Source of the DNA: Tenacibaculum sp.
Lineage (GTDB): Bacteria; Bacteroidota; Bacteroidia; Flavobacteriales; Flavobacteriaceae
NCBI GenBank assembly: GCA_022448525.1
Contig: JAKVCX010000007.1
Span: 75,035 to 139,034, forward strand
Direction of reading: 5' to 3'
DNA: 64,000 nt
Shown here piece by piece: positions 9,319-16,603 of the stretch (within the stretch, counting starts at the first letter, position 1; the number at the start of each line of letters is the position of its first letter). The notes under the pieces are model-generated. The model was not told where the DNA came from, made no database searches, and was given only the letters and a program-made list of their open reading frames with translations. Position numbers and translations under genes: made by a program.

Positions 9319-10011
9319 CTAACTATTCTCAGTAAACGCAATACTTAGAACACTTATTCTTAAATTATCTGTTTTTAACAATTCTTTACAACAAGCCTCT
9401 ATAGTTGCTCCTGTAGTTATGACATCATCAACTAGCACAACATGTTTGTTTCTCAAGGTAGCTTCATCTTTTAACCAGAAATCTTTATAAATAGTTTCGG
9501 CACGATTATATCTGTCTTTCGACGTTTGAGATTTACTATTTGATTTTCTAAGAAGAGTAGATTTATAAACAGGAATGTTAAAGCTTTCTCCCAAACTATC
9601 ACAAAAAGTATGGACTTGATTATAACCTCGTTTCTTCATCTTTTTATGATGAATTGGAACGGGAATAATGGCATCGATATCTTTCATAAAATGATTACTT
9701 TTTAATAGGTCGGAAAACCATAATCCTAAATAGACACCAATATCTTGACGATCATTGTATTTTAAATTATGAATTAATTTTTGAGTAGTATTTTTTTTGT
9801 TAAAGGAAAGAAATGACAAGGATTTTTCTATTTTAGTCCTGCCATAAAAAGAAGCTGTAACAATATTGTTAGTATGGTCGTCTAATTTGAATATAGGAAG
9901 ATCGTTACTACAGAAATTACACAAAACTTTTTCTGAATAAAGTAACTCGTTGGAACAACCAACGCATAAATTAGGGAAAAATACCCTTAAAAAGTCTTTT
10001 AAAAAACGCAT
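9319..10011 (-). CDS. comF: ComF-family phosphoribosyltransferase-like protein
   Basis: A 230-residue protein with an N-terminal zinc ribbon (Cys16, Cys19, Cys31, Cys34) and a C-terminal PRPP-binding loop VVLVDDVITTGAT (about 191-203), the two hallmarks of ComF. Members act in DNA uptake and transformation; in this phylum the role is presumed from family. It uses ATG at 10011, and its 5' end faces the methyltransferase gene on the opposite strand across a very short gap. Confidence 0.88.
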   Translation of the reverse strand: MRFLKDFLRVFFPNLCVGCSNELLYSEKVLCNFCSNDLPIFKLDDHTNNIVTASFYGRTKIEKSLSFLSFNKKNTTQKLIHNLKYNDRQDIGVYLGLWFSDLLKSNHFMKDIDAIIPVPIHHKKMKKRGYNQVHTFCDSLGESFNIPVYKSTLLRKSNSKSQTSKDRYNRAETIYKDFWLKDEATLRNKHVVLVDDVITTGATIEACCKELLKTDNLRISVLSIAFTENS

Positions 10012-10057
10012 ATTTGCGAAGCAATTTTTTTATAAATATACAAATAGATCATTTTTT

Positions 10058-10621
10058 TTGAGTAAAAAGTTTAATTTTTTTAAAGAAGCAATTGCAACAG
10101 CTAAGACCTCAGGAACGCTGGTTCCAAGTTCAAGGTTTTTGGCTGATAGAATGCTTAAAGGTATTGATTTCGAGGCTACGAATCTGATTGTTGAATTAGG
10201 TCCAGGTGACGGAGCAATAACAAAACATTTACTTCAAAGAATAGGACCGAATACTACAATTATTTGTTTCGAAATAAATGAGAATTTTTATAATGAATTG
10301 CAAAAAATTGAGCACCCACAGTTGGTTGTATTAATGGAGTCTGCAGAAAATATTGAGTCGGAAATTGAAAAATATGGATTCGAGAAGGCAGATTATATCG
10401 TTTCAAGTTTACCACTTTCAATTATCCCAAAGGAAATTTCAATGAATATTTTGAATACTTCCCATCAAGTTTTAAAGGATGATGGTAAGTATATTCAATT
10501 TCAGTATTCTTTGAACTACTTGAAAAAATTAAAGGATGTTTTTGGGAAGGATAATGTAAAAGTCCAGTTCGAAGCGATTAACATTCCGCCTGCTTTTGTT
10601 TATCAGTGCTCCAAAAACTAA
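10058..10621 (+). CDS. Class I SAM-dependent methyltransferase (phospholipid N-methyltransferase-like)
   Basis: The frame is open from an ATG at 9950, but that would overlap the divergent comF by 62 bases. The family N-terminus (FFKEAIATAKTSGTLVPSSRFLA) begins right after a TTG at 10058, chosen here as the start, giving 187 residues. No in-frame ATG exists between these and the conserved block. SAM motif I is VELGPGDGAITKHLL. The PSSRFLA lead-in and overall size resemble bacterial phosphatidylethanolamine N-methyltransferases and rRNA-dimethylase-like proteins. The substrate is not proven. It is followed closely by hflX, which has its own promoter. Confidence 0.75.
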   Translation: MSKKFNFFKEAIATAKTSGTLVPSSRFLADRMLKGIDFEATNLIVELGPGDGAITKHLLQRIGPNTTIICFEINENFYNELQKIEHPQLVVLMESAENIESEIEKYGFEKADYIVSSLPLSIIPKEISMNILNTSHQVLKDDGKYIQFQYSLNYLKKLKDVFGKDNVKVQFEAINIPPAFVYQCSKN

Positions 10622-10666
10622 TTACGCAAAGTAGTAATTATCTTCATTTCGATTTTTTATAATTTG

Positions 10667-10674
10667 TACTTTTG
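10667..10674 (+). promoter_or_regulatory. Promoter -7 box (TACTTTTG) for hflX
   Basis: Exact TAnnTTTG box ending only 6 bases before the hflX ATG (10681). If transcription starts 5-8 bases after the box, the mRNA is leaderless or nearly so. Confidence 0.65.
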
Positions 10675-10680
10675 TGCCTT

Positions 10681-11871
10681 ATGATAGAAACAAAAAAAGT
10701 AATTTCTGAAAAGGCAGTTTTAATTGGAGTTATTACCCAATTACAAAACGAAGACAAGGCGGAAGAGTATTTAGATGAATTAGAGTTCTTAACTATTACT
10801 GCTGGAGGAGTCCCTGTTAAAAGGTTTTTGCAAAAACTAGACAAGCCAAACCCTAAGACATTCTTAGGAACTGGGAAATTGGATGATGTAAAGAATTTTA
10901 TTGAAGCTAATGAAATAGGAACCGCAATTTTTGATGACGAATTATCTCCTGCTCAATTACGTAATATTGAAAGAATTTTAAACTGTAAGATTCTTGATAG
11001 AACAAATTTGATTCTGGATATTTTCGCTAGAAGAGCACAAACAAGTTCTGCAAAAACTCAGGTTGAATTAGCACAATATCAATACTTACTACCTCGATTA
11101 ACTCGCATGTGGACTCACCTTGATAAGCAAAAAGGAGGTATTGGAATGAGAGGTCCTGGGGAAACAGAAATTGAAACGGATAGACGTATCATTCGTGATA
11201 AAATAACATTACTTAAAAAGAAACTTGCTACCATTGATAAACAAATGGCTGTTCAAAGAAAGAACAGAGGTAAAATGGTAAGAGTCGCTTTGGTTGGGTA
11301 TACCAATGTTGGAAAATCAACACTAATGAATCTTATCAGTAAAAGTGAAGTTTTTGCCGAGAATAAGTTGTTTGCGACTTTAGATACAACTGTACGTAAA
11401 GTAGTAATTAAGAATATTCCATTTTTGCTTACAGATACGGTTGGGTTTATTCGAAAATTACCAACTCAATTAGTAGAGTCGTTTAAATCTACCTTAGACG
11501 AAGTAAGAGAAGCAGACTTAATTATTCATGTGGTTGATATATCTCATCCTAGTTTTGAAGACCATATATCGTCAGTAAACAAGATATTGGTCGAAATAAA
11601 CAGCGCTAATAAGCCTACTATAATGGTGTTCAACAAAATAGACGCTTATATTTGTGAAACCATTGATGAAGATGATTTAGTAACAGAAAAAACTAAAGCT
11701 CATTTTACATTGGAGGACTGGAAAAATAAATGGGTTAATGATTTAAGTGAGCAAGTTTGTTTTATTTCTGCTGGAGAAAAGACGAATATTGAGGAATTCA
11801 AGGAAAAAGTTTATGAAGAGGTAATGAAAATTCACACGAAAATATTCCCGTACAATAACTTTTTATATTAA
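10681..11871 (+). CDS. hflX: GTPase HflX
   Basis: A 396-residue ribosome-associated GTPase that splits or rescues stalled ribosomes in the cytoplasm. The N-terminal HflX domain contains FLGTGKLDD and the glycine-rich KGGIGMRGPGETEIETDRR. The G domain has G1 GYTNVGKS (206-213), G3 DTVGF and G4 NKID. The start is the ATG at 10681; an in-frame TTG three codons earlier lies inside the promoter box. Length and motif order are normal. No terminator was recognised immediately after it. Confidence 0.96.
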   Translation: MIETKKVISEKAVLIGVITQLQNEDKAEEYLDELEFLTITAGGVPVKRFLQKLDKPNPKTFLGTGKLDDVKNFIEANEIGTAIFDDELSPAQLRNIERILNCKILDRTNLILDIFARRAQTSSAKTQVELAQYQYLLPRLTRMWTHLDKQKGGIGMRGPGETEIETDRRIIRDKITLLKKKLATIDKQMAVQRKNRGKMVRVALVGYTNVGKSTLMNLISKSEVFAENKLFATLDTTVRKVVIKNIPFLLTDTVGFIRKLPTQLVESFKSTLDEVREADLIIHVVDISHPSFEDHISSVNKILVEINSANKPTIMVFNKIDAYICETIDEDDLVTEKTKAHFTLEDWKNKWVNDLSEQVCFISAGEKTNIEEFKEKVYEEVMKIHTKIFPYNNFLY

Positions 11872-11942
11872 AATTGGGTCATCTGGCACTGAAATTGTTA
11901 ACGATTTATTAATACTGGTTTAAAAAAAGCAAAAATTCATAA

Positions 11943-11968
11943 CAGAAATTTCATACATGATATTTCTG
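11943..11968 (+). promoter_or_regulatory. 26-base inverted repeat overlapping the promoter of the TonB_C/receptor cassette
   Basis: Near-perfect palindrome with arms CAGAAAT and ATTTCTG around TCATACATGA, ending directly against the -7 box at 11969. Position and symmetry suggest an operator for a dimeric regulator. No equivalent sits before the second cassette. Confidence 0.5.
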
Positions 11969-11976
11969 TAATTTTG
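11969..11976 (+). promoter_or_regulatory. Promoter -7 box (TAATTTTG) for first TonB_C/receptor cassette
   Basis: Exact TAnnTTTG match, giving a leader of roughly 78 bases to the ATG at 12060. Confidence 0.65.
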
Positions 11977-12059
11977 CTTCGGAACATATGTAGTGTAAAG
12001 GTTGATGTTTAATTACCCTGCCGTAGTTGTTGATGAGGCATGGTGTCACTCCCCAAATT

Positions 12060-12773
12060 ATGAAAAAAATTATAGTTTTTGCATTATTCGGTCTTTCGAT
12101 TAATGCTTTTGCCCAAAAGGATACTTGTGAAACTCCTGAGGACACAATGGAAGATTTAAATAGTATTACAAAATGTACTATAAAACCTTCAAAGAAATCA
12201 AACGATAAAAGATCAAGACAAATTTCTGTAAGAGTTTCGGCTCCAAAAAGACGTTTCTTAAAAAAGAGAAAAAAACAAACTGGAGCGGCTAGTTTAAGTA
12301 GTTCTGGTTTAACCAGTACAAATCAAGCTACTGGTATTTCAAAGGCGGTAGCGCTTAAAACTAATTTAGCAGCATTAACGAACACTTTGTCAAAAGAAGA
12401 AGTTCGAAATGCTGAGAAATTCAGTACAGTAAATGATATTCCTTTGTTTCCATCATGTAAAGGTGAAACAGGAGACGATCAGTTAGATTGTTTCAATACT
12501 GAAATGATGAAACATATTCAAGAACATTTTAGATATCCTGATGATGCATTAGTGAATAAGGTGCAAGGTGAAGTGTGGGTTAGATTTATCATTGATAAAG
12601 ATGGAAATGTTACGAATATAAAAGCATTAGGACCAAAAGGAGCAAAAATATTAAATGATGAAGCTATTCGTGTAGTTTCAAATTTACCAAAATTTATCCC
12701 TGGAAGGAAAAACGGATCTTCTACTTCGGTTAAATACGGATTTCCAATTAACTTCTCTTTGGAGGATAATTAA
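12060..12773 (+). CDS. Secreted TonB C-terminal-domain protein (paralogue 3)
   Basis: A 237-residue protein. The frame extends upstream to 12027, but the ATG at 12060 directly begins a signal peptide (ending NAFAQ, residue 19). The mature start carries the family motif: Cys23, then EDLNSITKC with Cys39. A strongly basic segment follows (KRSRQISVRVS..RRFLKKRKK), then a Ser/Thr/Ala-rich linker, a Cys pair (FPSC...LDCF) and a TonB_C domain (HFRYPDDAL..GEVWVRFIIDKDGNV...LPKFIPGRKNG). CCCCAAA stands just before the ATG. It is 49 bases ahead of a TonB-dependent receptor gene and very likely co-transcribed with it. It closely resembles the 15835 protein. Inferred role: periplasmic partner of that receptor. 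Confidence 0.85.
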   Translation: MKKIIVFALFGLSINAFAQKDTCETPEDTMEDLNSITKCTIKPSKKSNDKRSRQISVRVSAPKRRFLKKRKKQTGAASLSSSGLTSTNQATGISKAVALKTNLAALTNTLSKEEVRNAEKFSTVNDIPLFPSCKGETGDDQLDCFNTEMMKHIQEHFRYPDDALVNKVQGEVWVRFIIDKDGNVTNIKALGPKGAKILNDEAIRVVSNLPKFIPGRKNGSSTSVKYGFPINFSLEDN

Positions 12774-12822
12774 ATTTTTCTTACTTTAAAAAAGTGAAAA
12801 TCAATTAATCAAACTGTTTATT

Positions 12823-15681
12823 ATGATTAAAAAACTACTTCTACTGTGCTTTTGTGCAGTAAATCTTACAGTCTTCGCTCAAGATAAATTATCAGGTTTA
12901 GTATTTGATGAATACTTAGAACCGTTTCCTGGAGCTACTATTACATCAAGTGAAGGAACCTCCGTTACTTCTAATATTGATGGTGAATTTACTATTTCAG
13001 TTAAAAAGTTTCCAGTGACATTAAATGTTGCTTCAGTTGGTTTCCAAACGGAAATAGTTCAGGTTACAAGTGCTTCAGACGATCTTAATGTAATTTTAAA
13101 AGAGGCTTTTGTATTAGATCAAGTAGTTATCTCAGCTTCGAGAACTCCAGAACGAGTTATGGAATCTCCAGTAACAATTGAGAGAATTGATGGTAAATAC
13201 ATCAAAAGAACTGCTTCTCCTAATTTCTTTGAAAGTTTAGGGAATTTGAAAGGAATTGACGTACTAGGAAATAGTTTCTCAACAAAAATCATAACATCAA
13301 ATAGAGGTTTTGGAAACACATTAAATAACCGATTCGTACAACTTGTGGACGGAGCAGAAAGTTCAATTCCTGTATTCGAATATTCATTTGGTAACTTATT
13401 TGGTTTAAACGAACTTGATGTTAAAAACGTCGAGATACTTCCAGGTGCAGCTTCTGCATTATATGGGGCAAACGCATTTAACGGTATCTTATTAATGACA
13501 AGTAAGAATCCATTTGATGATCACGGAATGAGTACTTATTTCAAATCAGGTGTTACTACTCAACAAGATCGAGGAGCGTATGCATTTTATGATGTTGGAG
13601 CAAGAATGGCTTATAAATTTAATGATTACTTTGCAGCTAAAGCCAATATAGTTTATACAAACGGTGAAGATTGGTATGCAAGAGATTATAGAAATACAAC
13701 TGGGCAAGGTGGAGTTATTAAAGACGGATTTAGTCATGCAGATGATGTAGGATATGATGGAGTAAATGTATATGGTGATGAAATCGGGTTTAATTTAAGA
13801 GACATTATCCGAAGCTTAGAAAATAGAAATGTATTATTACCGAACGGACAACCAATTCCTGCAGGAAGTTGGTTAAATGTTGATAACGTAAATGTATCAA
13901 GGGTTGGATATCTTGAAGAAGATCTTAACAATTATAGAACCAAGTTCTTAACATTTGATAGTGCATTACACTTCAGACCTTGGGGTAAAGGATCAGAAAC
14001 TGAGATTATTTTCTCAACAAAATTCCATTTATCTGATAATGTTATCCATGCCAGTAATAGGTATGATCAACGACAAGGATTTATGGAGCAATATAAACTT
14101 GAAGTAAAAGGTAAAAATTACTTCGTTCGTGGTTATTATACAGAAAATGATGCAGGTCAAACAACAGATACAAGATTGGCAGGTATTTACGTAGCAAATG
14201 ATTGGAAAGATCATGGAACATACTTTGGTGAATACGGTGTAGCATATTTAGCAACCTTATTTGCAACTGGAAGTAATGAACAAGCTCATGCTTTTGCGAG
14301 AGCAACAGCTGAATCGGGAAGATTCGAAGCGGGAACTCCTGAGTATAACGCAAGTTTAAATAGAGCAAAGAGTACTACTCTAAGTGATGGAGGAGCAAGA
14401 TTAATTGATAACACAGGGTATTATCATGCTGATGCAAATTGGAATTTATCTGATTATATTGATTTTGCAAATGTGCAAATTGGAGGTAGCTTTAGAAGTT
14501 TCGCATTAGATTCTCAAGGTCAGGTTTATACAGATGATGACGGACCAATTAGACATAGGTTATATGGACTTTACACGCAAGTTCAAAAAACTTTTAACGA
14601 TGATAGATTAAAGTTAACTGCAACAGCTCGTTTTGATAAGGCAAGAAACTTCGAAGGTAAGTTCTCACCAAGAGCAACTTTATCTTATGCTGTAGGAGAA
14701 AGAAGAGATCATAACTTCAGAATTGGTTTCCAAACAGCCTTCCGTAACCCGACTTCTCAAGATCAGTATTTAGGATTACAATTAGGAGATAGAGTGTTTT
14801 TGGGAACTGTAGAAGAAAACTTAACAAGAGAAATAACTGTAACTCCATATCGTTCTAATCCAGCAATATCTGCTACTTTAACTGGAGTAGATGCTTTTAC
14901 GAACTCTTTCACAGCAGAATCTGTTGAGGCTTTCTTGGCAAATGTTAGATTAGGAAATGCTCCAGATTTAAGTCAATTACAAAAAGCAGAACTAGAAGTA
15001 TTACGTCCAGAGACGGTACAGTCTTTTGAATTAGGATACAGGGGAGCTGCTGACTTAGGAGGAAAATTATTTGAATTTGATATTGTAGGTTATTATAACT
15101 TCCATGAAGATTTCATTACAACAAAAGAGGTGTTAACTCCTTTCTACGGAGATGTTGATAACCCAACAACTCCAGATGCGGGATTAGGAACAGAAGCGGT
15201 AACTGCGGTAGTGAATAATGACGTATTACGTTATATTTTAAGAACGAATACAAGTTCAAAAATTGATACTTACGGTTTCGCAGCAGGATTTTCTACTAAA
15301 GTATTAGGAGGATTTGATTTCGGTGGTAGTTACACGTTCTCAGACTTTAGTGTGGATGCTGAAACAATTGATTTTAAACCATCATTTAACACACCAAAGC
15401 ATCAAGTTAAATTACAATTAGGTCATGAGAGATTATTCAAAAACTTTGGTTTTGGAGTAAACGCAAGATGGCAAGATGAATTCTTGTACCAATCTAGATT
15501 TATCGATGCAATCGTAGAAGATAGATTAGTATTAGACGCACAATTAAGTTTAGGAATTCCGAAGTTAAAATCTCAAATTAAAGTAGGAGGAACTAACTTA
15601 ACAGGAGAAAATTATACATCGGTTCCTGGAGCTGGTATTATTGGATCACAGTATTATATCTCGTGGACAATAAATAATTAG
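12823..15681 (+). CDS. TonB-dependent outer-membrane receptor (first of tandem pair)
   Basis: A 952-residue outer-membrane transporter. Order: signal peptide ending VFAQ (residue 20); a carboxypeptidase-regulatory-like domain about 24-92 (LSGLVFDEYLEPFPGATI... SVGFQTE); the start of the plug with LDQVVISASRTPE near 100; plug domain; then a C-terminal beta-barrel ending YYISWTINN. The plug has the usual VEILPGAASALYGANAFNG block. No SusD-like gene is adjacent, so a SusCD glycan pair is not supported. The partner is instead the small TonB_C protein upstream. The ligand is unknown. A weak terminator follows, and the next cassette has its own promoter. Confidence 0.92.
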   Translation: MIKKLLLLCFCAVNLTVFAQDKLSGLVFDEYLEPFPGATITSSEGTSVTSNIDGEFTISVKKFPVTLNVASVGFQTEIVQVTSASDDLNVILKEAFVLDQVVISASRTPERVMESPVTIERIDGKYIKRTASPNFFESLGNLKGIDVLGNSFSTKIITSNRGFGNTLNNRFVQLVDGAESSIPVFEYSFGNLFGLNELDVKNVEILPGAASALYGANAFNGILLMTSKNPFDDHGMSTYFKSGVTTQQDRGAYAFYDVGARMAYKFNDYFAAKANIVYTNGEDWYARDYRNTTGQGGVIKDGFSHADDVGYDGVNVYGDEIGFNLRDIIRSLENRNVLLPNGQPIPAGSWLNVDNVNVSRVGYLEEDLNNYRTKFLTFDSALHFRPWGKGSETEIIFSTKFHLSDNVIHASNRYDQRQGFMEQYKLEVKGKNYFVRGYYTENDAGQTTDTRLAGIYVANDWKDHGTYFGEYGVAYLATLFATGSNEQAHAFARATAESGRFEAGTPEYNASLNRAKSTTLSDGGARLIDNTGYYHADANWNLSDYIDFANVQIGGSFRSFALDSQGQVYTDDDGPIRHRLYGLYTQVQKTFNDDRLKLTATARFDKARNFEGKFSPRATLSYAVGERRDHNFRIGFQTAFRNPTSQDQYLGLQLGDRVFLGTVEENLTREITVTPYRSNPAISATLTGVDAFTNSFTAESVEAFLANVRLGNAPDLSQLQKAELEVLRPETVQSFELGYRGAADLGGKLFEFDIVGYYNFHEDFITTKEVLTPFYGDVDNPTTPDAGLGTEAVTAVVNNDVLRYILRTNTSSKIDTYGFAAGFSTKVLGGFDFGGSYTFSDFSVDAETIDFKPSFNTPKHQVKLQLGHERLFKNFGFGVNARWQDEFLYQSRFIDAIVEDRLVLDAQLSLGIPKLKSQIKVGGTNLTGENYTSVPGAGIIGSQYYISWTINN

Positions 15682-15704
15682 TAATCAAAAACATAGATAA
15701 AATA

Positions 15705-15735
15705 AGGGCTGGCGAAAATGTTGGCTCTTTTTTTT
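15705..15735 (+). terminator. Probable intrinsic terminator between the two cassettes
   Basis: Stem AGGGCTGGC/GTTGGCTCT needs four G-U pairs, but is followed by eight T and directly precedes the next promoter. Confidence 0.6.
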
Positions 15736-15777
15736 GTTAAAAAAACCTTAAATGTTAAAAGATGTTTAAAAAATAAC

Positions 15778-15785
15778 TACTTTTG
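15778..15785 (+). promoter_or_regulatory. Promoter -7 box (TACTTTTG) for second TonB_C/receptor cassette
   Basis: Exact TAnnTTTG match in the context AACTACTTTTGCACG, nearly identical to the glnS promoter. Leader about 45 bases. Confidence 0.7.
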
Positions 15786-15834
15786 CACGCGAAAATTAAA
15801 CCCAAACTAACAACTACGAGTTAAATTAAAGAAT

Positions 15835-16569
15835 ATGAAAATAAAAGTACTATTAGTCGTATTGTTAGCCTCCCTTAACACTTTAGGTCAAGAAGTTTGT
15901 GAAACCCCAACAGAAACTTTTGAAGATCTAAATAGTATTACGAAATGTTCAATTAAACCTTCTAAAAAAGGGAAGAGCAAAAGAACTAGACAAATTACAG
16001 TAAGAGTTTCTGCATCAAAAAGATTCTTAAAGAAAAGACAAGCAAAGAAAAAGCAAGCTGTTGCTAGTGGAACTTCTTTAAGTACATCTGGTGTTTCAGA
16101 GATTGCTACTACTCCTGGAATTTCAAATACTTTAGCGGTAAAAAAGAAAAGTGCTGCAACTGATATTGCTGCATTAACAAACACTTTATCTGAGGAAGAA
16201 GTTAGAAAAGCTGAGAGATTTACTACAGTAGATAGACTTCCTGCATTTAAAGACTGTAGAAGAGCTAAAAAAGGTGATATGGTTGATTGTTTCAATGAAG
16301 AGATGATCAAGCACATCCAAAAGCATTTTAGATATCCAGCGGACGCTGTTGCCAACATGGTCCAAGGAGAAGTATGGGTACGTTTTATTATTGATGCTAA
16401 CGGTGATGTTAGAAATATTAAAACATTAGGTCCTGAAAATGCTGAAATTTTAGATGAAGAAGCAAAAAGAGTAGTTGCACAACTTACTAAATTTGTGCCT
16501 GCAGAAAAAGATGGTGATCCTGTTGCTGTGAAATATGGATTCCCGATTAACTTTTCACTTGAAGAATAA
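15835..16569 (+). CDS. Secreted TonB C-terminal-domain protein (paralogue 4)
   Basis: A 244-residue close paralogue of the 12060 protein: signal peptide ending TLGQ (residue 19), Cys22 then EDLNSITKC with Cys38 (same 16-residue spacing), basic block with RQITVRVSASKRFLKKRQAKKK, Ala/Ser/Thr linker, Cys pair (FKDC...VDCF), and TonB_C domain (HFRYPADAV..GEVWVRFIIDANGDV), ending in FPINFSLEE. The conserved N-terminal motif lies outside the TonB_C domain and is not part of any family I recognise. It sits 34 bases before its receptor gene. As with its paralogues, a cleavable signal peptide rather than a membrane anchor is predicted, so direct coupling to ExbB/ExbD is doubtful. Confidence 0.85.
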   Translation: MKIKVLLVVLLASLNTLGQEVCETPTETFEDLNSITKCSIKPSKKGKSKRTRQITVRVSASKRFLKKRQAKKKQAVASGTSLSTSGVSEIATTPGISNTLAVKKKSAATDIAALTNTLSEEEVRKAERFTTVDRLPAFKDCRRAKKGDMVDCFNEEMIKHIQKHFRYPADAVANMVQGEVWVRFIIDANGDVRNIKTLGPENAEILDEEAKRVVAQLTKFVPAEKDGDPVAVKYGFPINFSLEE

Positions 16570-16603
16570 GAAATAATTTACAATCCCTAAACAATAATCC
16601 AAA

